Of a stretch of 33,595 nt of DNA, positions 25,795-31,239 are shown one piece after another. Origin of the DNA: RGIG5579 sp045531235 (GTDB taxonomy: Bacteria; Bacillota; Clostridia; Oscillospirales; SIG627). Every line of letters starts with the position of its first letter. Positions within the stretch are counted from its first letter, which is position 1. The stretch spans positions 1-33,595 of the forward strand of contig JAZSDQ010000012.1 in NCBI GenBank assembly GCA_045531235.1, written 5' to 3'. The position numbers and the translations under genes were made by a program. The notes beneath the pieces are model-generated. The model saw nothing but the letters and a program-made list of their open reading frames with translations, ran no database searches and was not told where the DNA came from.

Positions 25795-26448
25795 TTATTC
25801 GATGACCGGTTTTACCAGATCGTAAACCAAATCGGCAATCGCCTCTACAGAATACATTTCTCCCTTTTCATTGACACAGGAAAGCGTCTTCCAACCCCAA
25901 GCCTTAACACAAGCCCCTGCTGCTTTTGCCGCTTTCTTCAAATGTTCTTTGTTCTCGTGGATATCTTTGTTTTCCCCACGATGATCAATGAGCTCCAGAC
26001 TTTTTTCTACGGGAACCTGAAGAAGCAATGTAAAATCAGGCGCAGGAAGGCCAAGCTTTACAAATTCAAAATCATAAAGCCACTGCAGGAAAGCCTCGTG
26101 CTCCTCTTCGGGAAGCTTGGTGAGCTGATGAATGGCATTGGCCGTTGTATAGCGATTGGCAATGATAATGGCACCGTCATCATAATCTTTTTTCCAATCC
26201 AGGCGGAAAGAAGCAAAGCGGTCCACGGCAAAGAACGTAGATGCGGCGTAGGAATTTACTGCTTCGGGATCAGAGCCGAATTCGCCGCCGAGATACATTT
26301 TCACAGGAGTGCAGGCAGGGCTGTCATAATCGGGAAAAGAAACAAGACGCACCTTCTTCCCTGCTGCCAAAAGCCTTTTATAAAGCTCTTTGGACTGGGT
26401 ATTTTTTCCACTGCCGTCCAAGCCGTCAATGACAATGAGTTTTCCCAT
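25795..26448 (-). CDS. Thymidylate kinase (dTMP kinase)-like protein
   Basis: Predicted P-loop kinase phosphorylating dTMP to dTDP. The ATG at 26448 gives 217 residues beginning GKLIVIDGLDGSGKNTQ. The P-loop reads GLDGSGKN where most nucleotide kinases have Ser or Thr after the lysine. The DRF motif (AVDRFA) and NRYTTAN match the base- and phosphate-binding segments of thymidylate kinases, and DHRGE-type residues occupy the lid region. The usual partner holB is not adjacent. It may be the cell's Tmk or a divergent paralogue. The frame extends to 26472, but that start lies too far from any ribosome binding site. It is the first gene of a long co-directional cluster. Confidence 0.85.
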   Translation of the reverse strand: MGKLIVIDGLDGSGKNTQSKELYKRLLAAGKKVRLVSFPDYDSPACTPVKMYLGGEFGSDPEAVNSYAASTFFAVDRFASFRLDWKKDYDDGAIIIANRYTTANAIHQLTKLPEEEHEAFLQWLYDFEFVKLGLPAPDFTLLLQVPVEKSLELIDHRGENKDIHENKEHLKKAAKAAGACVKAWGWKTLSCVNEKGEMYSVEAIADLVYDLVKPVIE

Positions 26449-26486
26449 AGGTCTTTTTCTCCATTTTTGCATACTGATATAGAATA

Positions 26487-26515
26487 ATTATAGCATACGA
26501 AAAGGAAAATCACAA
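26487..26515 (-). promoter_or_regulatory. Sigma-A promoter of the dTMP kinase gene cluster
   Basis: TTGTGA (26510-26515), a 17-base spacer and TATAAT (26487-26492) on the minus strand. It may drive the long series of genes from the kinase to prmC. Confidence 0.75.
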
Positions 26516-26553
26516 GGGAATTTTATCTTTTCTGAAAAATTAAGTCTTCTTTC

Positions 26554-26582
26554 TTGCAGAAAAGAAGAAAAAAAGGTATACT
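26554..26582 (+). promoter_or_regulatory. Sigma-A promoter of the flavodoxin-like gene
   Basis: TTGCAG (26554-26559), a 17-base A-rich spacer and TATACT (26577-26582) on the plus strand, divergent from the kinase promoter with 38 bases between the two -35 boxes. Confidence 0.75.
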
Positions 26583-26594
26583 GTTTAAAACAGT
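26580..26594 (+). promoter_or_regulatory. Perfect 15-bp palindrome, candidate operator
   Basis: ACTGTTT-A-AAACAGT overlaps the end of the -10 box and the predicted transcription start of the flavodoxin-like gene. A symmetric site here would block RNA polymerase when bound by a dimeric repressor. The regulator is not encoded in the window and is unknown. Confidence 0.55.
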
Positions 26595-26624
26595 TTCTAC
26601 ATATACTAGTCTGAGGTGAATTAT

Positions 26625-27245
26625 ATGAAAGTGATTTTGGTAAACGGATCCCCCCATGAAAAGGGCTGCACCCACCGCGCTTTGACTGAAATTGAAAACA
26701 CGCTGAAAAGCGAAGGTTTTGAAGCAGAGATCCTTTGGCTGGGAACTGCCCCTTTGGCAGGTTGCCGAGGCTGTCTTGCCTGCGCAAAGCTTGGAAAATG
26801 CATTTTAGATGATAAGGTGAACGAACTTGCCCCCAAGCTTCTGGAGGCAGACGGCGTGGTCTTCGGCTCCCCCGTTCATTACGCCGCGGCAAGCGGCACC
26901 ATTACCTCCTTTATGGACAGGTTCTTTTATGCCTACGGCAAGAAAATGGCAGGAAAACCTGCCTGCGCCGTTTTCTCCTGCAGACGGGGCGGTGCATCGG
27001 CTGCCTTCGAACAGCTGAATAAGTATTTTACCATTTCATCCATGCCCATTGTTTCCGGACAATATTGGAATATGGTACACGGTTCCGTGCCTGAAGACGT
27101 TGAAAAAGACGGCGAGGGATTGCAGATCATGCGTTCCTTGGGGAAAAATATGTCCTGGCTTCTCCATTGCATCGAAGCAGGAAAAGAAAAAGGGATCCTC
27201 TTTCCTGAAAAAGAGCCTCCCATCCGCACAAATTTCATTCGATAG
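26625..27245 (+). CDS. Flavodoxin-like NADPH-dependent FMN reductase family protein
   Basis: A 206-residue flavin oxidoreductase of the NADPH-dependent FMN reductase/iron-sulfur flavoprotein group. The N-terminus VILVNGSPHEKGCTHRAL is the FMN phosphate-binding loop, followed by the cysteine-rich GCRGCLACAKLGKC (about 48-61) and the second flavin loop FGSPVHYAAASGT. Relatives reduce free flavins, quinones or nitro compounds; the cysteines may bind an Fe-S cluster or be redox-active, but spacing alone does not prove that. The ATG has GAGGTGA five bases upstream; a GTG three codons earlier is part of that binding site. It forms a single-gene unit with its own promoter, operator-like palindrome and terminator. 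Confidence 0.9.
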   Translation: MKVILVNGSPHEKGCTHRALTEIENTLKSEGFEAEILWLGTAPLAGCRGCLACAKLGKCILDDKVNELAPKLLEADGVVFGSPVHYAAASGTITSFMDRFFYAYGKKMAGKPACAVFSCRRGGASAAFEQLNKYFTISSMPIVSGQYWNMVHGSVPEDVEKDGEGLQIMRSLGKNMSWLLHCIEAGKEKGILFPEKEPPIRTNFIR

Positions 27246-27255
27246 ACAAAAACTG

Positions 27256-27284
27256 AAAAAGAAGCCGAATCGGCTTCTTTTTTT
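27256..27284 (+). terminator. Rho-independent terminator after the flavodoxin-like gene
   Basis: AAAAAGAAGCCG and CGGCTTCTTTTT form a stem with a short AAT loop, ending in a run of seven T residues, 10 bases after the stop codon. Confidence 0.9.
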
Positions 27285-27363
27285 GTATGCTTTTTCCTTT
27301 TTGGTGAACAATGAAAGATATAGGATTCTCAAACATATATATTATAATCAGGGAGGTGAGAAG

Positions 27364-28401
27364 TTGAAGGAAGAAACAAGAAAACTATGCATTGATACGC
27401 TTTTATTGTTTGCAGTTGCGGTGGTAGCTTATTATTTTTTCGATCTTTTCTTTTTCATTCTGTTTCCCGTCGGACTCGGCCTATTATTTTCACAGATCAT
27501 ACAAAAAAGCTTTTCGCGGCTTCACCCGTTATCAAACGGTGTAAAGAAAGTTTTGATCGTTTTGATTCTTCTGATCTTTTTTGCATTGATCTCTCTTTGC
27601 GCCGTGCTCATTGCAGATCGCATCATTCACCTGTTTTCCCATCTTTCCGCTTATTTAACGGAACACGCAAGCGAATATGTCCACTCAATTCAAAGCACCA
27701 TTGAACGCGCGGAAAGCTTTTTTTCCGATCTTTTTCACCGTGATTTAAAAAACAGCGTATCCCAAAATCTTCCCCAGATCGTTCGCCAAGTTTTGCAAGA
27801 AATCGTTACTAAAATTCCCTCTTGGGTAGCAAAAATTGCTTCCTCAGTCCCCGGATTTATCCTTTCTCTTTTTATTTTTTTACTGTGCAGCTATTACTTT
27901 TCCTGCGATTGGGAAAGACTTTCAAATTTCTTCAAAAAAAAGATTCGCGGGGACCGTATGGAAAAGCTTTTAATTTTTAAAAAGCGATTTTTCATTGCGG
28001 CGAAGCAATGGTCTCGTGCCTATTTTCTTCTTTTTCTGTTAACGTTTGCCCAGCTTTTTTTCGGATTTTCTCTTTTGAAAATCACAGCTGCCGGAGGAAA
28101 AGCTTTATTGGTAGCTTTTGTTGATCTTTTGCCCGTGCTTGGTTGCGGAACAATTTTGATCCCATGGAGCCTTTTTTCCTTTTTCACCGGAAATCACACT
28201 TTGGGATTGGGACTTTTGGTGCTTTATCTTGTGATTTTCGTTATTCGTCAGATTGCAGAGCCGAAAATCGTAGGAAGTTCCATCGGAATTCATCCCGTGC
28301 TTTCCTTGGTTCTGGTTTTGACGGGGCTAAAATTTTTCGGTTTTCCGGGTATGATCCTTTTGCCCCTCATTGCCACTTGTCTTTTGGAAGAAAATGCATA
28401 A
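27364..28401 (+). CDS. AI-2E family membrane protein, YtvI-like
   Basis: A 345-residue polytopic membrane protein. The start is TTG at 27364 with GGGAGGTGAG four bases upstream; a much longer open frame upstream would run through the terminator and the preceding gene in another frame. Paired hydrophobic segments at the N-terminus (about 10-45 and 60-85), an amphipathic soluble stretch (about 90-165) and a cluster of C-terminal membrane helices with AFVDLLPVLGCGTILIPW and RQIAEPKIVGSSIGIHP are typical of the AI-2E/PerM family. Length and these motifs resemble the sporulation protein YtvI. Transport substrate is unknown. I found no convincing promoter: a TATAAT at 27343-27348 lies too close to the ribosome binding site. 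Confidence 0.88.
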   Translation: MKEETRKLCIDTLLLFAVAVVAYYFFDLFFFILFPVGLGLLFSQIIQKSFSRLHPLSNGVKKVLIVLILLIFFALISLCAVLIADRIIHLFSHLSAYLTEHASEYVHSIQSTIERAESFFSDLFHRDLKNSVSQNLPQIVRQVLQEIVTKIPSWVAKIASSVPGFILSLFIFLLCSYYFSCDWERLSNFFKKKIRGDRMEKLLIFKKRFFIAAKQWSRAYFLLFLLTFAQLFFGFSLLKITAAGGKALLVAFVDLLPVLGCGTILIPWSLFSFFTGNHTLGLGLLVLYLVIFVIRQIAEPKIVGSSIGIHPVLSLVLVLTGLKFFGFPGMILLPLIATCLLEENA

Positions 28402-28436
28402 AAAAAGCCTTCGGCTTCTGCCGAAGGCTTTATTCG
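28402..28436. terminator. Shared bidirectional terminator between the YtvI-like gene and rpmB
   Basis: AAAGCCTTCGGC and GCCGAAGGCTTT form a perfect 12-bp stem with a 4-base loop. T-runs follow on both strands (TTTATT on plus, TTTTTTAT on minus), so it can end the two convergent units. Confidence 0.9.
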
Positions 28437-28443
28437 TATTGCG

Positions 28444-28629
28444 TTATGCGCGTTCAACCTTGCCGCTTCTCAAGCAGTGAGCGCAAACATAAAGACGGGT
28501 GTGGGTGCCGTTAACAACAGCTCTTACCTTCTTTACGTTGGGCTTCCAAGCATGGTTGGTTCTTCTGTGGGAATGGGATACTCTCTGACCGAAAGTTACG
28601 CCCTTTCCGCAAATTTCACACTTTGCCAT
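28444..28629 (-). CDS. rpmB: 50S ribosomal protein L28
   Basis: A 61-residue large-subunit protein starting MAKCEICGKGVTFGQRVSHSH, the clear L28 signature. Cysteines in CEIC and CAHC make it the zinc-ribbon (C+) form, which in some bacteria has a cysteine-free paralogue under zinc-responsive control. TGGAGGT precedes the start. A small UUCG-type hairpin (28645-28658) lies just ahead of the ribosome binding site and could modulate expression after secG. The shared terminator begins eight bases after the stop. Confidence 0.98.
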   Translation of the reverse strand: MAKCEICGKGVTFGQRVSHSHRRTNHAWKPNVKKVRAVVNGTHTRLYVCAHCLRSGKVERA

Positions 28630-28644
28630 TTTATTACCTCCAAA

Positions 28645-28658
28645 AGCGTCGAAACGCT
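28645..28658 (-). other. Short UUCG-loop hairpin before rpmB
   Basis: AGCGT-TTCG-ACGCT forms a 5-bp stem with a stable tetraloop, followed by TTTTGGAGG on the minus strand, in the 35-base secG-rpmB gap. It could be a weak terminator or a processing site; only the structure is seen. Confidence 0.35.
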
Positions 28659-28664
28659 ATGCAT

Positions 28665-29057
28665 TTAGTTCTCTGCAGTTTCTGCAGTCTTGGTTTCTTC
28701 GGTTGCGATCTCTTCCAAAGTAGCAGTTTCTTCTTCCGTTACGGTTTCTTCCGCGGTTACGGTTTCCTCAACGGGATCCTTCTTGGAATCAGAAGAAGTT
28801 TCATTCTTGCTTACAATGCCCTGTGCAATATACACAACAAGCACCAGCACAACAAAGATGACAGATACTATCGTAGTTGCCTTGGAAAGGATGCGGTCCG
28901 CGGTCTTGCCCTTGGTCTTGCCGAAAAAGGTTTCGGCTCCGCCGGCAATGGTACCGGAAAGCTTGCTATCTTTTCCGCTCTGCATCAGAACGGCGATTAC
29001 AAGAAAAATCGCCAGGACGATCATAATAGAGCAGAGGATCGTGATCATTACTTCCAT
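28665..29057 (-). CDS. secG: Preprotein translocase subunit SecG
   Basis: Small accessory subunit of the SecYEG channel. Two membrane helices (about 4-25 and 59-79) flank the conserved cytoplasmic loop with VLMQSGKDSKLSGTIAGGAETFFGK, whose core matches the SecG family. At 130 residues it is longer than usual (70-90) because of a C-terminal tail of about 48 residues built from imperfect EETVT/EETAT repeats, very acidic and probably disordered. AAGGAG lies seven bases before the ATG. Its place between rpsR and rpmB is unusual but not unique. The core family call is firm. Confidence 0.94.
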   Translation of the reverse strand: MEVMITILCSIMIVLAIFLVIAVLMQSGKDSKLSGTIAGGAETFFGKTKGKTADRILSKATTIVSVIFVVLVLVVYIAQGIVSKNETSSDSKKDPVEETVTAEETVTEEETATLEEIATEETKTAETAEN

Positions 29058-29078
29058 CTTGCTACTCCTTAAAAGGGA

Positions 29079-29318
29079 TTAGTCGCTGATATAGGGAAGG
29101 ATTGCGATCTGGCGAGCGCGCTTGATCGCAGTGGTAAGCTCTCTCTGATGCTTAGCGCAAGTACCGGTGATTCTTCTGGGAAGAATCTTAGAACGCTCGG
29201 AAACGAACTTGCGGAGCTTTGCAGCATCCTTGTAATCGATCTGAGCTACTTTTTCAGCGCAGAAAGCGCAGACTTTCTTTTTTCTCTTAGGTCTGAATGC
29301 CTTTTGTTCTTTATCCAT
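29079..29318 (-). CDS. rpsR: 30S ribosomal protein S18
   Basis: A 79-residue small-subunit protein that forms a heterodimer with S6 on the 30S platform. IDYKDAAKLRKFVSERSKILPRRITG is the S18 core. The basic N-terminus is followed by CAFC, and TCAKHQ adds a third cysteine and a histidine, so a zinc-binding form is likely. It follows ssb in the standard rpsF-ssb-rpsR order with GGAGG before the start. Confidence 0.98.
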   Translation of the reverse strand: MDKEQKAFRPKRKKKVCAFCAEKVAQIDYKDAAKLRKFVSERSKILPRRITGTCAKHQRELTTAIKRARQIAILPYISD

Positions 29319-29343
29319 TTATCTTTCCTCCGTGATTTCAGAA

Positions 29344-29781
29344 TTAAAAGGGAAGGTCGTCGTCGGTGCTCATTTCTTCAAAGGCGACGTCCTTGGGACT
29401 TGCTCCGTAGGGAGCAGGGGCAGCACCGCTGACAGGAGCGGAGCCGTCGGTCTTTCTTTCCACAAACTGGGCTTCTTCCGCTACAACCTCGGTAACGTAT
29501 CTCTTCTGACCGTTCTGATCCGTCCAGCTTCTGGACTGGAGAGAACCGACAATGAGAATGCTCTTGCCCTTCTGGAAATATTTGGTGATAAATTCTGCGG
29601 TGTTTCTCCAAGCAACGATGTTAATAAAATCGGCTTGGGGAGCGTTTTCCGCACTTTTTGAAGAAAATCTTCTGGAAACGGCAATGCTGAACGAAGTTAC
29701 GGAGATCCCATTCTGGGTCTGTTTCAATTCCGGATCGGCAGTCAAGTTGCCGATGAGGATGACTTTGTTAAAAGCTGCCAT
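29344..29781 (-). CDS. ssb: Single-stranded DNA-binding protein
   Basis: A 145-residue SSB with an N-terminal OB fold (about 1-105: FNKVILIGNLTADPEL, ISVTSFSIAV, FINIVAWRNTAEF, KGKSILIVGSLQSRSW), a short Gly/Ala/Pro-rich linker and the acidic C-terminal peptide DDDLPF that recruits repair and replication partners. It is located between rpsF and rpsR, as in most Firmicutes. AAGGAG lies seven bases before the ATG. Confidence 0.98.
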   Translation of the reverse strand: MAAFNKVILIGNLTADPELKQTQNGISVTSFSIAVSRRFSSKSAENAPQADFINIVAWRNTAEFITKYFQKGKSILIVGSLQSRSWTDQNGQKRYVTEVVAEEAQFVERKTDGSAPVSGAAPAPYGASPKDVAFEEMSTDDDLPF

Positions 29782-29792
29782 ATCCTGTCTCC

Positions 29793-30089
29793 TTATGCGT
29801 CTACGCGAATGGTCATGGAGCGAAGGATGCCTTCGGTAATGTTGAAGACTCTTTCCAGCTCTACGATAAACTCGCGGTCTGCGGTATACTGCATAACTAC
29901 GTAGTAACCGTCATTTACGTCTTCGATGGGGTATGCAAGTCTTCTCTTGCCCCATTCGTCAGTGTTTTCAACCACTGCGTTGCTTTCAATCATACCCTTG
30001 AATTTGGCTACGAGTTCCTGAACTTTCTCTTCACCAAGTTCGGTATTCACGATGAAAACAGTTTCGTATTTGCCCTTCAGTTTTTCCAT
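29793..30089 (-). CDS. rpsF: 30S ribosomal protein S6
   Basis: A 98-residue small-subunit protein beginning with YETVFIVNTELGEEKVQ, with EWGKRRLAYPI and DGYYVVMQY as family signatures. It pairs with S18 on the 30S platform. It is the first gene of rpsF-ssb-rpsR-secG-rpmB and is preceded by AAAAGGAGG. In several bacteria the S6:S18 complex represses this operon through a leader RNA structure; a candidate leader is present here. Confidence 0.98.
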   Translation of the reverse strand: MEKLKGKYETVFIVNTELGEEKVQELVAKFKGMIESNAVVENTDEWGKRRLAYPIEDVNDGYYVVMQYTADREFIVELERVFNITEGILRSMTIRVDA

Positions 30090-30178
30090 TATGTTTACCT
30101 CCTTTTGGACATTGACCTCCCCCTTTCGGGAGAAGTAAGAAGCACGGCATCAGAAAATTTACCGTGACACAATCATAA
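30090..30178 (-). promoter_or_regulatory. Structured rpsF leader, candidate S6:S18 autoregulatory element
   Basis: The roughly 80-base transcribed leader contains a first hairpin CACGG/CCGTG with a 14-base loop, then a second CTCCC-GAAA-GGGGGAG hairpin with a GNRA-type loop, before the ribosome binding site. A CCG trinucleotide lies in the 3' arm of the first hairpin, as in the known S6:S18 motif. Homology to that motif is an inference. Confidence 0.5.
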
Positions 30179-30207
30179 ATTATACACGGATGAAAGGTTT
30201 TTGTCAA
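30179..30207 (-). promoter_or_regulatory. Consensus sigma-A promoter of rpsF
   Basis: Perfect TTGACA (30202-30207), a 17-base spacer and perfect TATAAT (30179-30184) on the minus strand, as expected for a strongly expressed ribosomal operon. Confidence 0.95.
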
Positions 30208-30218
30208 GCACTTTTTCC

Positions 30219-30244
30219 CAAAAAAAGAGACCCGAAGGTCTCTT
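30219..30244 (-). terminator. Rho-independent terminator after the SleB-like hydrolase gene
   Basis: AAGAGACC and GGTCTCTT pair around a TTCG tetraloop and are followed by seven T residues on the minus strand. It insulates the rpsF promoter, which begins 12 bases further on. Confidence 0.92.
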
Positions 30245-30249
30245 GAAAA

Positions 30250-30987
30250 TTATTTGTAGAAGCGATGTCCCTCAATTTCACAAACAGCCTGCAGGCAATT
30301 GTCAAACCAGTTGTTTTCACCCACGATGGTGGGATTACAGAAATAGAGAGCGCCGTTGGAGTGATCCAAGCTTTTTCCTGAAAGGACGAGATCCACTGCT
30401 CTTGTGGTCCACTCAGAGGCTTCCCATCCTTCTTTGGGATCGTAGCCGATCATTCCGTCGAACTGCTTCCACGCAGAAAGAACGCCTTTCACAGTGGAAG
30501 GAAACTTTACGCCCTGTGCACGGTTTAAAACAACCTGCGCGATAAGAATACGATGATCTACGGAGCCGATGCTGGCTTCGTGATCCACACAGTAAAGGAG
30601 CATTTCCCTCTCTTCGGGAGTAACGTGAACGGTAACTTCAAAAAGTTCTGCTTCCTCTTTTTCTGCCATAACCGCAAAATCAATGCTATTCAATTTTTCA
30701 GATTTCATTTCCGCATCCACGCCAAGCATGGAAAAGGATGGGCTCTTTTGCGTCAGACCGAAAATTTCAGCGTAATCCGCTTCTCCCGAGAAAACTTCGG
30801 AAAGCGGTTCAATTTGTGGCACTTCCACGACGGAAAAGCCAACATCTTCTCTTACCGTTTCTCCTTTGGGAGTTGCTTTGCCCATAAAGGGAGTAGAAAC
30901 GGGAGAAACGAGGAAAGCTAAGATCAAAATGATGCTTGCTGAAAACGCCGAAAAGGTTCCGGTTAGCCCTGCAAGTTTTTTCGTCAT
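30250..30987 (-). CDS. Cell wall hydrolase, SleB/CwlJ (Hydrolase_2) family
   Basis: A 245-residue exported or membrane-anchored protein with one hydrophobic segment (about 10-30), a variable spacer (about 35-120) and a C-terminal Hydrolase_2 domain (about 125-245). The domain shows the conserved glutamate in VDHEASIGS (Glu137), the ILIAQVVLNRAQ helix, FPSTVKGVLSAWKQF and NGALYFCNP, ending in EGHRFYK. SleB and CwlJ are spore cortex-lytic enzymes used in germination, but vegetative relatives exist, so a germination role is not certain. No peptidoglycan-binding domain or ypeB is present. CAGGAG lies five bases before the start. It forms a single-gene unit with its own promoter and terminator. 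Confidence 0.88.
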   Translation of the reverse strand: MTKKLAGLTGTFSAFSASIILILAFLVSPVSTPFMGKATPKGETVREDVGFSVVEVPQIEPLSEVFSGEADYAEIFGLTQKSPSFSMLGVDAEMKSEKLNSIDFAVMAEKEEAELFEVTVHVTPEEREMLLYCVDHEASIGSVDHRILIAQVVLNRAQGVKFPSTVKGVLSAWKQFDGMIGYDPKEGWEASEWTTRAVDLVLSGKSLDHSNGALYFCNPTIVGENNWFDNCLQAVCEIEGHRFYK

Positions 30988-31034
30988 ACTGTCTCCTGAT
31001 TGCTTTTTTCGGAAAAATCTCGAAAACCGAGGTG

Positions 31035-31063
31035 ATTATAGGCAGAAAAAATGCCCTTGTCAA
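31035..31063 (-). promoter_or_regulatory. Consensus sigma-A promoter of the SleB-like gene
   Basis: Perfect TTGACA (31058-31063), a 17-base spacer and perfect TATAAT (31035-31040) on the minus strand. A vegetative promoter of this quality argues against expression only in the spore. Confidence 0.93.
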
Positions 31064-31191
31064 CATTGTTCTCTGTTTTTTAAAAAATAGTCAATTTTTT
31101 GTTCATTTTTTATTTTTTTGCTTTTTTTCACCGTTTCAAGCGGGGTATTTTTTTCTTCTCTACCTTTTATATTATATGTTATATATATGAC

Positions 31192-31223
31192 AAAGCCGAC
31201 GAAAACTCCCTTTCGCCGGCTTT
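31192..31223 (-). terminator. Hairpin after mutS2, probable terminator
   Basis: AAAGCCGGCGAAA and TTTCGTCGGCTTT form a 13-bp stem (one G-U pair) with a 6-base loop, 16 bases after the mutS2 stop. The following bases (GTCATATATATAAC) lack a proper T-run, so its efficiency is doubtful. The rest of this 252-base gap is AT-rich and holds only the hydrolase promoter. Confidence 0.6.
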
Positions 31224-31239
31224 ATTGTTTACAAATTGT

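Noticed and set aside
27301..27360. TATAAT at 27343-27348 as the promoter of the YtvI-like gene
   Set aside because: Transcription would begin inside the ribosome binding site and no -35 box is present at the right distance; sporulation sigma consensus matches were also poor.
27049..27363. 105-codon upstream extension of the YtvI-like gene
   Set aside because: It crosses the end of the flavodoxin-like gene and its terminator; a TTG with a very strong ribosome binding site at 27364 fits the family length.
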